64,000 bases of DNA, taken from NCBI RefSeq assembly GCF_014641615.1, contig NZ_BMIB01000001.1:769-64768 (forward strand), in the 5' to 3' direction. The notes under the pieces are model-generated. The model did no database searches and was not told the origin of the DNA. It worked only from the letters and a program-made list of their open reading frames with translations. Source of the stretch: Filimonas zeae (lineage in GTDB: Bacteria; Bacteroidota; Bacteroidia; Chitinophagales; Chitinophagaceae). A program made the translations under genes and the position numbers. This document shows positions 38,572 to 47,118 of this stretch, in pieces (position 1 is the stretch's first letter; each line of letters starts with the position of its first letter).

Positions 38572-39195
38572 TTACCTGGGCACGTGCAGCAGGAACTTTT
38601 CTTCAAAGCCTTCTTCCGGAAATATGTTTTTTACAGGAGTCATGCGTGGGCGTGCACCGCTTTCTGATATTTCCTGCGCGAGATCGCCACCTTTGAGGCA
38701 AATGAGGCCATTTGCCAGTTCCTGTGTACCGCCTTTCTTTACCAGCGGGTTGCTCCATTGCAACAACTCTTTTAAAGGAGCTACTGCACGGGATACAGCA
38801 AAGTCGAACTTGCGACCTTTAATTTCTTCGGCGCGGGTATGTTGCACTGTAACATTGGTTAAGCCAACGGCATCGGCTACACCTTGTACCACTTTTAGCT
38901 TTTTGGCAATACTATCAACCAGATGAAACTGTACTTCGGGGAAATAGATGGCCAGTGGGATACCAGGAAAGCCACCTCCTGTGCCGATATCTATGATCTG
39001 TGTACCTGGCCGGAAGTCGATAACGGCGGCAATGGTTAAAGAGTGCAGTACATGCTTCAGGTACAGGCTTTCAATATCTTTCCGGGAAATGACATTGATC
39101 TTTTCATTCCATTCTGAATACAAGCCTTCCAGCGCAGTAAATTGCTCCAGCTGCTTCTCCGTAAACTCACTAAAATATTTCAGCACAACTTCCAT
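38572..39195 (-). CDS. rsmG: 16S rRNA (guanine(527)-N7)-methyltransferase RsmG
   Basis: A 207-residue SAM-dependent methyltransferase acting on G527 of 16S rRNA. It has the N-terminal WNEKINVISRKDIESLYLKH block, the SAM-binding motif IDIGTGGGFPGIPLA, FHLVDSIAKKLKVV and FDFAVSRAVAPLKELLQW. Length and order match the family. It is transcribed downstream of the membrane GT2 gene with 46 bases between, and upstream of the PAP2-like gene. Confidence 0.95.
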   Translation of the reverse strand: MEVVLKYFSEFTEKQLEQFTALEGLYSEWNEKINVISRKDIESLYLKHVLHSLTIAAVIDFRPGTQIIDIGTGGGFPGIPLAIYFPEVQFHLVDSIAKKLKVVQGVADAVGLTNVTVQHTRAEEIKGRKFDFAVSRAVAPLKELLQWSNPLVKKGGTQELANGLICLKGGDLAQEISESGARPRMTPVKNIFPEEGFEEKFLLHVPR

Positions 39196-39241
39196 GTAAA
39201 ATCAGAATTCAAAAGTGAAAATTAAAAAAGAGTCTGACAGA

Positions 39242-40363
39242 TTAGTTCCAGTGTTGTCTGGGCTTTTTAAACAGCGCCGGTACAAACAGGAAATAATAAA
39301 CAAACATCCAGAGATCAAACAGCAGGAACATAGGCCACAAATCGCCTTCCTGTAGTTTTCTCATGCTTTTATACCATATTACTGCCTGCAACAGTAAACG
39401 TACGCCATAAATGCTAAGCGCGAGCCACCAGTTGTAAAACAGAGATACGATTAATAAAGGATATAACAAGGCATGGGATAAAGAATACAATCCCAGCAGG
39501 AACTTATGTTTAGGCTTATAAAACCGGGCAGCAGAATAGTGTCTGTTCTTTTGGCGCCACCATTCTTTCCAGGTTTTTTTAGGCGCGCTGAAACTGTAAG
39601 TTTCAGGGTCTATCATAATAGCTGTATTGGTTTTGGTGGCAACTTTATTAATAAACAGGTCGTCATCACCTCCGGGTATCTGATTGATAGAAGAGAAGCC
39701 TTTGTTATTAAAGAACAGTGCTTTTTTATACGAGAGATTACGGCCAACTCCCATATAAGGGATGCCTGCCAGTGCATAGGAAAAATATTGCAGGGCAGAA
39801 TGGAAGGTTTCGAAGCGGATGATTTTATTTAAAAAACCGGGTTGTTTATGGTAAGCTCCGTACCCAAGTACTATTTCAATACCGGGTTGATAGGCTTCCT
39901 GCATTTTTTGCAGCCAGAATTCGGAGGAAGGAATACAGTCTGCGTCAGTCAGCAGCACTACTTCATATTTCGCCTGCTTAATACCCATAGATAATGGGAA
40001 CTTTTTGCCAGGAATCAACTTGGCTTCCTGTGTAAGTGGTATTATTTCCAGGTTCTTGAAACTCTTTTTAAATTCTTCCAGCAGGTATTTGGATTCGTCT
40101 TTAGAGTTGTCGTTTACCACAATAATCTCATGGCTGGTGCGGTAGTTCTGCACCAGGATGCCCGGCAGGTATTTGGCCAGATTGTGCGCTTCATCGCGCG
40201 CGCAAATGATTACAGAAACGGGGTATTCCTGGCTTTGCGCTTTCACAGGTGGGGTATAAGCGGCCAGTCTTCTAAAGAAAAACAGGTAATAAAATACCTG
40301 TATCACCACTACCGTACAAAATAGGGAGAAGACGATCAGCCAGAATGAAGGCATTAGATTCAT
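39242..40363 (-). CDS. Membrane-anchored glycosyltransferase family 2 protein
   Basis: A 373-residue protein. An N-terminal helix (FWLIVFSLFCTVVVIQVFY) anchors a GT-A domain with PVSVIICARDEAHNLAKYLP, IIVVNDNSKDES, VLLTDADCIPSS and a GGDDDLFINKVA block. Near 275 is RQKNRHYSAARFY, corresponding to the QxxRW-like motif of processive transferases, and two or three helices close the chain. The layout resembles poly-GlcNAc or hyaluronan-type synthases. The start at 40363 lies only about 5 bases from a TATTTTTG box on the same strand, so the transcript may be almost leaderless; the ATG at 40354 is an alternative. Confidence 0.87.
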   Translation of the reverse strand: MNLMPSFWLIVFSLFCTVVVIQVFYYLFFFRRLAAYTPPVKAQSQEYPVSVIICARDEAHNLAKYLPGILVQNYRTSHEIIVVNDNSKDESKYLLEEFKKSFKNLEIIPLTQEAKLIPGKKFPLSMGIKQAKYEVVLLTDADCIPSSEFWLQKMQEAYQPGIEIVLGYGAYHKQPGFLNKIIRFETFHSALQYFSYALAGIPYMGVGRNLSYKKALFFNNKGFSSINQIPGGDDDLFINKVATKTNTAIMIDPETYSFSAPKKTWKEWWRQKNRHYSAARFYKPKHKFLLGLYSLSHALLYPLLIVSLFYNWWLALSIYGVRLLLQAVIWYKSMRKLQEGDLWPMFLLFDLWMFVYYFLFVPALFKKPRQHWN

Positions 40364-40422
40364 CCGGCAAAAATAATTGTTAAGATGAATAGTTGAGGGG
40401 GTTGTTAGTACTTTTGCCGGCT
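40364..40422. promoter_or_regulatory. Divergent mirror-image promoters of the GT2 gene and tgt
   Basis: CCGGCAAAA at 40364-40372 and TTTTGCCGG at 40412-40420 are perfect complements. Within them lie TATTTTTG on the minus strand (40368-40375) and TACTTTTG on the plus strand (40409-40416), both fitting TAnnTTTG. Each box ends only 4-6 bases before its start codon, which points to leaderless or nearly leaderless mRNAs. Confidence 0.5.
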
Positions 40423-41562
40423 ATGGCAGCATTATCATTCGAATTGCAGGGTGTGGATAACAATAGTAAGGCCCGGGCAGGGGTAATTACCACCGACCAC
40501 GGCCAGATACAAACGCCCATTTTTATGCCTGTGGGTACCGCAGGCAGTGTAAAAGCGGTTACCCAGCAGCAGCTATATAGCGAAATAAATGCGCAGATTA
40601 TTCTGGGTAATACTTATCATTTATACCTGCGGCCGGGCATGGAAGTGCTGGAAGCAGCCGGCGGCTTACACCGTTTTAATGGCTGGCACAGGCCCATTCT
40701 TACAGATAGTGGTGGTTATCAGGTGTTTTCGTTGGCCGAAAACCGTAAAATAACAGAGCAGGGGGTATTATTTCAGTCGCATATAGATGGTAGCCGGCAT
40801 TTGTTTACGCCGGAAAGCGTAATGGATATACAACGCACTATTGGGGCGGATATTATTATGGCGTTTGATGAATGTCCTCCTTATCCGAGCGAATATAAAT
40901 ACGCTAAGAACAGCATGGAGCTTACGCATCGCTGGCTGGATCGGTGTTTTACCCGTTTGGCGGAAACGCCGGACAAATACGGTTATTCGCAAAACCTGTT
41001 TCCCATTGTGCAGGGCAGCACTTATCCTGATCTGCGCCGTGCTTCCAGTGAATATATTGCTTCCCGTAATGCAGCCGGCAACGCCATTGGCGGCTTAAGT
41101 GTGGGTGAGCCGGAGGAAATGATGTATGAGTACACCGCATTATGCTGTGAGTATTTGCCGGAAAGTAAGCCCCGTTATCTGATGGGGGTGGGTACGCCCT
41201 GGAATATATTGGAAGGCATTTCTTTGGGTGTAGATATGTTTGATTGCGTAATGCCTACCCGTAACGGACGTAATGGAATGCTGTTTACTACAGCGGGAGT
41301 TGTTAATATTCGTAATAAGAAATGGGCCACCGATTTTTCTGTAATAGATGCTTCTCTGGATTGTGAGACCAGCCGTTATTATACAAAGGCTTATCTGCGC
41401 CATTTGTTTGTAGCCAATGAAATACTGGCGCTGCAGATTGCCAGTATTCACAACCTGGCTTTTTACCTGTGGCTGGTAAAAGAAGCGCGGGCACATATTC
41501 TGGCAGGCGATTTTAACAATTGGAAACAAAACATAATACCTGTATTGAAGCAAAGGTTGTAG
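40423..41562 (+). CDS. tgt: Queuine tRNA-ribosyltransferase (tRNA-guanine transglycosylase)
   Basis: A 379-residue enzyme that swaps guanine 34 of GUN-anticodon tRNAs for a queuosine precursor. LTDSGGYQVFSL near residue 93 holds the general base Asp, and DCVMPTRNGRNG near 274 holds the nucleophile Asp. LMGVGTPWNILEGISLGVDMFD is also canonical. In the usual zinc site C-x-C-x2-C, the aligned residues here read L-D-C-E-T-S (about 311-316), so two of three Cys ligands are missing while the His of SIHNL remains. The start at ATG 40423 precedes the conserved FELQG; the frame is open further upstream through a TTG. Confidence 0.93.
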   Translation: MAALSFELQGVDNNSKARAGVITTDHGQIQTPIFMPVGTAGSVKAVTQQQLYSEINAQIILGNTYHLYLRPGMEVLEAAGGLHRFNGWHRPILTDSGGYQVFSLAENRKITEQGVLFQSHIDGSRHLFTPESVMDIQRTIGADIIMAFDECPPYPSEYKYAKNSMELTHRWLDRCFTRLAETPDKYGYSQNLFPIVQGSTYPDLRRASSEYIASRNAAGNAIGGLSVGEPEEMMYEYTALCCEYLPESKPRYLMGVGTPWNILEGISLGVDMFDCVMPTRNGRNGMLFTTAGVVNIRNKKWATDFSVIDASLDCETSRYYTKAYLRHLFVANEILALQIASIHNLAFYLWLVKEARAHILAGDFNNWKQNIIPVLKQRL

Positions 41563-41594
41563 TAATTCAAAATTCCAATTTACATTTAGGGGGT

Positions 41595-42695
41595 ATGAAG
41601 AAGTTAGACTGGTATATCATTAAAAAATTCCTGACCACTTTTTTCTTTTCTATTTTTCTGTTCGCTATTATTTCTGTGGTAGTGGACGTTGGCGAGAAGA
41701 CAGATGACTTTGTAAAAAGCGGCTGGAGCTTTTCTAAAATAGTGGTGGATTATTACCTGGCTTTCATTCCTCATATTATTGCACTGCTGTTTCCGCTGTT
41801 TGTGTTTATTGCAGTTATCTTCTTTACTTCCAAAATGGCCGGGAAGAGTGAGATAGTGGCTATACTGGCGGCCGGCGTACATTTCAGAAGAGTGCTGCGC
41901 CCTTATTTTATAGCGGGTTTATTTCTTGCTTTACTGCTCTGGTATGCCAGCGGTTATGTAATACCAAGAGCGGAAGTGAAGCGAACCTATTTTGAAGATG
42001 TATATGTAAATGGTAACTCTACTTATAACCCCCTCATCCAAACCAGTAATAACCTTTATTTCAGAATAGACTCCTTTACTTATGCCGGGGTACATTATTA
42101 TGATACTGTACGTAAAACAGGTGGTCCGTTTTTTATGCACCGTGTAAACCGGAAAAAGCTGAATGAAGTGGTATTTAACCTGCGTGCAGAAACCATACGC
42201 TGGGATACGGCTACCCGTAAATGGGCGCTGGATAACGTAGTGGAGCGTGAGATTAACGGCCTGAAAGAGAAAACAACTTTAACGGCTACGAAACAAATGA
42301 AGTTTACGTTTGAGCCACGCGATTTACGGAAGGATGATTTTGCCAAAGATAAAATGACTACGCCCGAACTGCAGCATAACATAAAGCTGGAGGAAATGCG
42401 AGGTACGGAAGGGGTGAAGGCGTTGCAGATTGAACGTTTTCGCAGAGATGCTACACCTGTTTCTGTTATTATCTTAACGTTAATCGGAGCTATCATCGGG
42501 AGCCGCAAAGTACGTGGTGGCAGTGGCGTGCATCTGGCCATGGGTTTTATTATCGCAGCTGTTTTTATTCTGATGGATCGTTTTTCTACCATTTTCTCTA
42601 CCAAGGGTAATCTGCCGCCTGTAATTGCTGCCTGGATTCCCAATATTGTGTTTAGTATGGTGGCTTATTATATATATAGGAAGTCACCTAAGTAA
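41595..42695 (+). CDS. LptF/LptG-family permease (YjgP/YjgQ)
   Basis: A 366-residue inner-membrane component of the lipopolysaccharide export ABC transporter. It has MKKLDWYIIKKFLTTFFFS with the first helix, then two helices (IIALLFPLFVFIAVIFFTS), VAILAAGVHFRRVLRPYF, a periplasmic beta-jellyroll from about 110 to 260, and three C-terminal helices including IILTLIGAIIGSRKVRGGSG. The ATG at 41595 starts the conserved N-terminus; the open frame reaches back into tgt without family similarity. It lies 32 bases after tgt. LptF and LptG cannot be told apart with confidence here. Confidence 0.9.
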   Translation: MKKLDWYIIKKFLTTFFFSIFLFAIISVVVDVGEKTDDFVKSGWSFSKIVVDYYLAFIPHIIALLFPLFVFIAVIFFTSKMAGKSEIVAILAAGVHFRRVLRPYFIAGLFLALLLWYASGYVIPRAEVKRTYFEDVYVNGNSTYNPLIQTSNNLYFRIDSFTYAGVHYYDTVRKTGGPFFMHRVNRKKLNEVVFNLRAETIRWDTATRKWALDNVVEREINGLKEKTTLTATKQMKFTFEPRDLRKDDFAKDKMTTPELQHNIKLEEMRGTEGVKALQIERFRRDATPVSVIILTLIGAIIGSRKVRGGSGVHLAMGFIIAAVFILMDRFSTIFSTKGNLPPVIAAWIPNIVFSMVAYYIYRKSPK

Positions 42696-42724
42696 GGGGT
42701 GAATTTTCATTTCTTTCAAAAACT

Positions 42725-42756
42725 TTTGTCCTTCCAGGCAAGTTGCCTTACCTTTA
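42725..42756 (+). promoter_or_regulatory. Promoter of the citrate synthase gene
   Basis: TTTG at 42725-42728, a 20-base spacer, and TACCTTTA at 42749-42756 (one base off TAnnTTTG) form a Bacteroidota promoter about 66 bases before the start codon. Confidence 0.55.
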
Positions 42757-42822
42757 ACCTTTCTAAAAAAGCAGGAAAAAAGGTCTATAACCGACAGCCT
42801 ATATTTAAAAATTTTTGCAGTC

Positions 42823-44148
42823 ATGGAAGTTATTAAGGAAAGGTTTAAGGCGAAAGCAGAAGCCGCCGGTGCAGAGATAAAGGATTTGTTGAAGGAGCAT
42901 GGTTCTAAAAAGATAGGAGAGGTTAGTCTCTCGCAAATTTATCAGGGTATGCGCGGTATTACCGGCATGGTAACTGAAACCAGCTTACTCGACCCGCAGG
43001 AAGGTATCCGTTTCCGCGGCTATTCAATCCCCGAATTACAGGAAAAACTGCCTAAAGCCAAAGGAGGCAGTGAGCCATTACCAGAAGGTATTTTTTACCT
43101 GATGCTGGTAGGCGAAATTCCCACCGAAGAAGATGTTCAGTTATTAACTTCCGTATGGCAGCGCAGAAGCCATGTACCTAACCACGTGTTTGACGTGATA
43201 GATGCATTTCCGCTTAGTGCGCATCCTATGACTATGTTTGTGGCTGCTATTATGGCTATGCAAACAGAAAGCCATTTCTCCAGAGCTTATGCCAAAGGCA
43301 TTAACAAAAAAGATTACTGGGGCTATATTTTTGAAGACTCTATGGATCTGATTGCGCGTCTGCCACGCGTGGCTGCTTACGTGTATCGCCGCAAGTATAA
43401 AAACAATGAGCATATCCAGCCTGATGGCCTGCTTGACTGGGCAGGTAACCTGGCACACATGATGGGTTATGAAGACCCCAGCTTTTTTGAGTTGATGCGT
43501 TTATATATGACTATCCATGCCGACCATGAGGGTGGTAACGTGAGTGCGCACACCACTCACCTGGTAGGTTCTTCTTTAAGCGATCCTTACCTGAGTTTTG
43601 CAGCAGGTATGAACGGTCTGGCAGGTCCTTTACACGGCCTGGCTAACCAGGAAGTGATCAAGTGGATTTTTGAAATGCGTGAAGCTTTAAATACTGCCAA
43701 GCCTACTCCTGAGCAAATTGCTGATTATGTAAACAGCACCCTGGCTTCCGGTAAAGTTGTGCCTGGTTATGGCCACGCTGTATTACGCAAAACTGATCCG
43801 CGCTTTACTGCACAGATGGAGTTTGGTAAAAAGCACATGCCTAACGATCCGCTGGTACAAACCGTTTGGAACATTTATGATACAGTGCCCCCAATTTTAA
43901 CAGCGCTGGGCAAGGTGAAAAACCCATGGCCTAACGTAGATGCACATAGCGGTGCATTACTGGTACACTACGGTATGAATGAGTATGAGTTTTACACTGT
44001 ACTGTTTGGTGTAAGCCGTGCTTTAGGTGTACTGGCCAGCCTGTGCTGGGATAGAGCTTTGGGCTTCGCTATCGAGCGTCCGAAGTCTGTTACCACAGAT
44101 TCTGTAAAAGCCTGGTTAAAAGGCGAAGGCGAAATCTGGGGCGACTAA
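42823..44148 (+). CDS. gltA: Citrate synthase, mitochondrial-like type
   Basis: Condenses oxaloacetate and acetyl-CoA in the TCA cycle. At 441 residues it follows the eukaryotic mitochondrial citrate synthase pattern more closely than the E. coli GltA pattern: [20 protein letters not shown] near residue 50, [20 protein letters not shown] near 230, [11 protein letters not shown] near 265 (catalytic His), [16 protein letters not shown] near 313 (second His) and [12 protein letters not shown] near 368 (catalytic Asp). The N-terminal ATG at 42823 follows a promoter with a 60-base leader, and a good terminator follows. It is probably monocistronic. Confidence 0.96.
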   Translation: MEVIKERFKAKAEAAGAEIKDLLKEHGSKKIGEVSLSQIYQGMRGITGMVTETSLLDPQEGIRFRGYSIPELQEKLPKAKGGSEPLPEGIFYLMLVGEIPTEEDVQLLTSVWQRRSHVPNHVFDVIDAFPLSAHPMTMFVAAIMAMQTESHFSRAYAKGINKKDYWGYIFEDSMDLIARLPRVAAYVYRRKYKNNEHIQPDGLLDWAGNLAHMMGYEDPSFFELMRLYMTIHADHEGGNVSAHTTHLVGSSLSDPYLSFAAGMNGLAGPLHGLANQEVIKWIFEMREALNTAKPTPEQIADYVNSTLASGKVVPGYGHAVLRKTDPRFTAQMEFGKKHMPNDPLVQTVWNIYDTVPPILTALGKVKNPWPNVDAHSGALLVHYGMNEYEFYTVLFGVSRALGVLASLCWDRALGFAIERPKSVTTDSVKAWLKGEGEIWGD

Positions 44149-44176
44149 GCCAACAATTTCTATATTGAAATAGCTG

Positions 44177-44208
44177 AAAAGAGTTCCTGTTGCGGGAACT
44201 CTTTTTTA
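44177..44208 (+). terminator. Terminator of the citrate synthase gene
   Basis: An 11-bp stem, aaaagagttcc with ggaactctttt, a 7-base loop and a T-run start about 30 bases after the stop codon. Confidence 0.92.
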
Positions 44209-44228
44209 TTTTTAAGAAACTGTACGCT

Positions 44229-44753
44229 ATGCCTGCCTCACAACCTGTAAAGAAAGCTGCAAAGAAGGCAGCAAAAAAAGCTGTACCCCAAAAGAAGGTA
44301 ACACCTGCTGCTGCAACACCAGCAGCGTCTGCCAGCGAAAAGTCTACTGGTATTAAATATGCCGATAAATCGGCCGGTCAGCCACAATTGAATCCCATTT
44401 TTGAAGAACTGAAGGCGCTTGTAATACCTTATGCAAAAGGAACTATTGCATTGAGGGGCGGCTCTGGTGGGCAACTTACATTGGTAAGTGAGAAAGAAGT
44501 AATAGTAGATGGAAGAAAAAAGCCGGAGATGTATTTTGTCGCCGTGCTGGTTCAGAAAGGATATGTTGGATTTTACTTTATGCCTGTATATACAGAGGAG
44601 GAGCAGAAGGCGTTGTTTGCTCCTGAGCTACTACAGCTGCTGAAGGGTAAGAGTTGTTTCCATATCAAAAGATGGGATGCTACGCTGAAAAAACAGATTA
44701 AGGAGGCTTTGAAAAAAGGCTACGAAGTATATAAAGAAAAAGGTTGGGTTTAA
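44229..44753 (+). CDS. DUF1801-like protein with Lys/Ala-rich N-terminal tail
   Basis: A 174-residue protein. Residues 1-50 are a low-complexity tail rich in Lys, Ala and Pro (KKAAKKAAKKAVPQKK), resembling histone-H1-like bacterial tails. Residues about 60-174 form a compact domain with MYFVAVLVQKGYVGFYFMPVY, LKGKSCFHIKRWD and a final IKEALKKGYEVYKEKGW, which matches the general pattern of DUF1801 (YdhG-like) proteins. No function is known. The ATG at 44229 is chosen since the frame upstream runs through the terminator hairpin. The tRNA-Ala promoter begins directly after its stop. Confidence 0.7.
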   Translation: MPASQPVKKAAKKAAKKAVPQKKVTPAAATPAASASEKSTGIKYADKSAGQPQLNPIFEELKALVIPYAKGTIALRGGSGGQLTLVSEKEVIVDGRKKPEMYFVAVLVQKGYVGFYFMPVYTEEEQKALFAPELLQLLKGKSCFHIKRWDATLKKQIKEALKKGYEVYKEKGWV

Positions 44754-44754
44754 T

Positions 44755-44786
44755 TTTGTTGGAATCAAATGGTTACCATACATTTG
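44755..44786 (+). promoter_or_regulatory. Promoter of tRNA-Ala
   Basis: TTTG at 44755-44758, a 20-base spacer and TACATTTG at 44779-44786 are an exact match to the Bacteroidota promoter consensus. Initiation near 44793 is a few bases before the mature tRNA 5' end. Confidence 0.75.
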
Positions 44787-44796
44787 CAACCTCTTC

Positions 44797-44870
44797 GGGG
44801 GTTTAGCTCAGTTGGCTAGAGCGTTTGCATGGCATGCAAAAGGTCACCGGTTCGACTCCGGTAACCTCCA
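44797..44870 (+). tRNA. tRNA-Ala (anticodon GGC)
   Basis: A full cloverleaf of 74 bases without encoded CCA. The acceptor GGGGGTT pairs with AACCTCC (one G-T), the D arm is GCTC...GAGC, the anticodon stem TTTGC/GCAAA closes the loop ATGGCAT with anticodon GGC, and the T arm ACCGG/CCGGT carries TTCGACT. The discriminator base is A. It is flanked by a consensus promoter and a terminator. Confidence 0.96.
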
Positions 44871-44873
44871 CAG

Positions 44874-44902
44874 AAAGCTTCAACATTGGTTGAGGCTTTT
44901 TT
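44874..44902 (+). terminator. Terminator of tRNA-Ala
   Basis: Aaagcttcaac pairs with gttgaggcttt (11 bp, one T-G) around an attg loop, followed by T residues, 3 bases after the tRNA. Confidence 0.9.
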
Positions 44903-45271
44903 ATTGCCCGGAAGTTATTGATCCGGGATTTGTTTACCGGGAACATATTGGGGATCAAGACGATTTGTTAACAGCCAGTGTTGCAGTGCTACAGCCTTTA
45001 TTATCCGCGTAAAAAATCTGCAATTATTAAGAGCAGCTCAACTCTTGTAGCTACAGCTTGAAGCATGATAGCGATCAGACGGGGAATTGTGGTTATAGCC
45101 CGGGCTAATTGTGCTATAGCTCAGAAGAGTTGAACTGTTGGTCTGGCCCTTGAACTGTCGCTCTGTTCATTCGGGCTACCGCTCAATTCTTCTGAGTTCC
45201 TTTACCGTTCATCGGAGAAGGAGCCAACACTTGCCGTGTTGGGCCAGGATAGGGATATTGCTTGATAATAT
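44903..45271. repeat. Gene-free spacer with degenerate short repeats
   Basis: No credible gene. From about 45030 to 45215 the sequence is built from variants of short motifs. A 16-bp motif, CTCAGAAGAGTTGAAC, occurs at 45120-45135; inverted variants occur around 45036-45050 and at 45181-45196. AATTGTGGTTATAGC (from 45086) is echoed by AATTGTGCTATAGC (from 45107). TAGCCCGGGCTA at 45096-45107 is a perfect 12-bp palindrome. TTGAACTGT occurs twice, near 45130 and 45150. The alternating orientation allows competing hairpins. Origin and role are unknown. Confidence 0.55.
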
Positions 45272-45322
45272 ATACATAAAAACAAGGGCGAAAGATGATC
45301 CTTCGCCCTTGTTTTTATGTAT
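45272..45322. terminator. 21-bp perfect inverted repeat terminator
   Basis: Arms at 45272-45292 and 45302-45322 are perfect complements (core aagggcgaa / ttcgccctt, outer AT-rich), with a 9-base loop. It begins 10 bases past the stop of the pyrophosphatase gene on the minus strand, with a run of T inside the distal arm on either strand. Confidence 0.88.
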
Positions 45323-45331
45323 CCGCAAAGC

Positions 45332-46693
45332 TTACTGAAAGAACTCAGTACGTACAATACCCTCAGTTTGCGGAAAGCGGATGCCTGCTGATTGGGCAAT
45401 AAAGGGAGCAACATCCAACAGTTTCATTTTAGGAATTATTACTCCCTTTTTCAGGCCGGGGCCGAAGGCTACAAAGCCGGTTTCTATTTCTTTATGGTCG
45501 GGAAAAAAGCCGTGTGTTCCTTTTACTTTGCCAAAGATGTCCATTAGTTTTTTGGTGCCTGCGCCAAAGGTGGTTCCTTTTAAGCCGGTAAGGGCTAATG
45601 CTACGGAAGGGTCGGCGCCCACTGTAGTCAGTTCTGCTTTTTCTACTATTCTGAAATATTGTTTTATAGAATCGGGCAGATTGTTTAACAGGGTACGTAC
45701 CTGTTGTACAGTTTGCTCGTCTTTAGCATCTTTCAGGTGCAGAAAGGCAGAGCCACCCTGGCTGTGAAACTGTGCTTTCCACGCGCCTGTTTTGGCGTTG
45801 GTGATAATGCCGTTTTGTTTTAGCAGCACGTTGGGGCTGAATGAGCGGTAGATGTTTTCAAAACCATGATCGCCGGTAACTATTACAAGTGTGCTGTCTG
45901 CAATACCTGCGCGGCCAATGGCTTCCAGCATAGATTTAATGCTTCTGTCTGCACCGGAAACAGCTGCTCTTACCATATAGCTTTCACGACCATCCTGATG
46001 CTCGTAGTGGTCGGTACAGGCCAGGTGTACAGCCAGGAAGCCAGGCTTGTACTGGCGGATGATGTAGCTGGCCATACGGGCAACATTTTCATCCTGAATT
46101 AGCTCGTTGTGTTCTGCATTCAGATCGTCTGCCTGTAAAAAGCCGGTTGCGCTGTCCTGTACTTCTTTCCATAAAGAGCGGGGCTGTGTAGCTTCTGCGG
46201 TATAGGCACGGGCATCATTTTTATGTTTGTAATCCCAGTATTCGGGAATGCGATAGTCAATAGGGGCACCTACTGTAACGGGCCAGCGCACGCAGGCTGT
46301 TTTTCTGCCGGCATCGTGCATGGCTTCCCATAAGGTTTTTGATTTAATAAGGTCGTAGTTCCATAACCATTTACCGGTTTGCCCTTCCGCTTCAAAAGGG
46401 GTGTTGTATACAATGCCGTGCCTGGCAGGTGTAACACCGGTTACCATGGTAGTGTGGTCGGGATAGGTAACGGAAGGGAATACCGGGTCTACCCCTTTTG
46501 CGGCTACTCCATTCTTCATCAGTTCGCGAACGTTCATCATGCCATAGGTGCTGTCCAGATAAAACTCTGGTCTGAATCCGTCTACGGTTATCAGCAGTAC
46601 ATGGGTGGCTACTTTCTGTTGTGCTTTGGCTGTGGCGCCCATGGTTGCAAGCAGCATCATGGCTGCGCTGAATCTTTTGATTGTTTGTTTCAT
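45332..46693 (-). CDS. Secreted nucleotide pyrophosphatase/phosphodiesterase (alkaline phosphatase superfamily)
   Basis: A 453-residue protein with a signal peptide (AAMMLLATMGATAKAQ). It belongs to the ENPP-like Phosphodiest family. HVLLITVDGFRPEFY carries the first metal Asp, VFPSVTYPDHTTMVTG the nucleophile Thr, LACTDHYEHQDGR further metal ligands, and LVIVTGDHGFENIY the Asp-His pair. These two-zinc enzymes hydrolyse phosphodiesters such as nucleotides in the periplasm. It is monocistronic between two spacers, with a 21-bp inverted repeat beyond its stop. Confidence 0.92.
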   Translation of the reverse strand: MKQTIKRFSAAMMLLATMGATAKAQQKVATHVLLITVDGFRPEFYLDSTYGMMNVRELMKNGVAAKGVDPVFPSVTYPDHTTMVTGVTPARHGIVYNTPFEAEGQTGKWLWNYDLIKSKTLWEAMHDAGRKTACVRWPVTVGAPIDYRIPEYWDYKHKNDARAYTAEATQPRSLWKEVQDSATGFLQADDLNAEHNELIQDENVARMASYIIRQYKPGFLAVHLACTDHYEHQDGRESYMVRAAVSGADRSIKSMLEAIGRAGIADSTLVIVTGDHGFENIYRSFSPNVLLKQNGIITNAKTGAWKAQFHSQGGSAFLHLKDAKDEQTVQQVRTLLNNLPDSIKQYFRIVEKAELTTVGADPSVALALTGLKGTTFGAGTKKLMDIFGKVKGTHGFFPDHKEIETGFVAFGPGLKKGVIIPKMKLLDVAPFIAQSAGIRFPQTEGIVRTEFFQ

Positions 46694-47037
46694 GCTATTG
46701 CTTCGTTATAACTATTTGGGGGGTACTTGTTGCAATAGTATCGACTAAAAAAGCGGAGCGTGGTCCTATAGGGAAGGTTGAATTTATATTTTGGTAATGA
46801 ATTAGTAATGGAAAGATAATGTTGGGTGCTGTAGGTTGGAACGGGCGTGCAGGGATGGAATAGTGCAGATGTGTTGTTCGTGTGTTGCTAAGCCAATAGG
46901 GTTTTAGCGTGTGCGGCAACGGGGAAATAGCAGTTGCAGAAGTAAAGCGAGCGGGCTAATGTGGTGGAATAAAAATTGAGGTGTTAAAAGGATAGGTGGG
47001 TGGAAGGGCGATACAGATACCGATTGCAGGAGAAAAG
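46694..47037. other. Intergenic spacer without recognised gene
   Basis: A purine-rich stretch upstream of the pyrophosphatase gene. No credible open frame, no consensus promoter box and no repeats were seen; it must hold the promoter of that minus-strand gene. Confidence 0.5.
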
Positions 47038-47084
47038 ATAAACGCCGCAATACAGCGATAAGTCTGCTGTATTGCGGCGTTTAT
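47038..47084. terminator. Bidirectional hairpin after the AsmA-like gene
   Basis: A 19-bp perfect stem (core aacgccgcaatacagc with gctgtattgcggcgtt) and 9-base loop, about 35 bases beyond the AsmA-like stop on the minus strand. The T-run is short. Confidence 0.75.
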
Positions 47085-47118
47085 AATAGTGTATACGTGA
47101 AGGGGTGAAACCCGGAGT

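Noticed and set aside
44812..45338. Two open frames of 66 codons each after tRNA-Ala
   Set aside because: One begins inside the tRNA, the other runs into the terminator hairpin; neither has protein-like composition or a ribosome-binding region.
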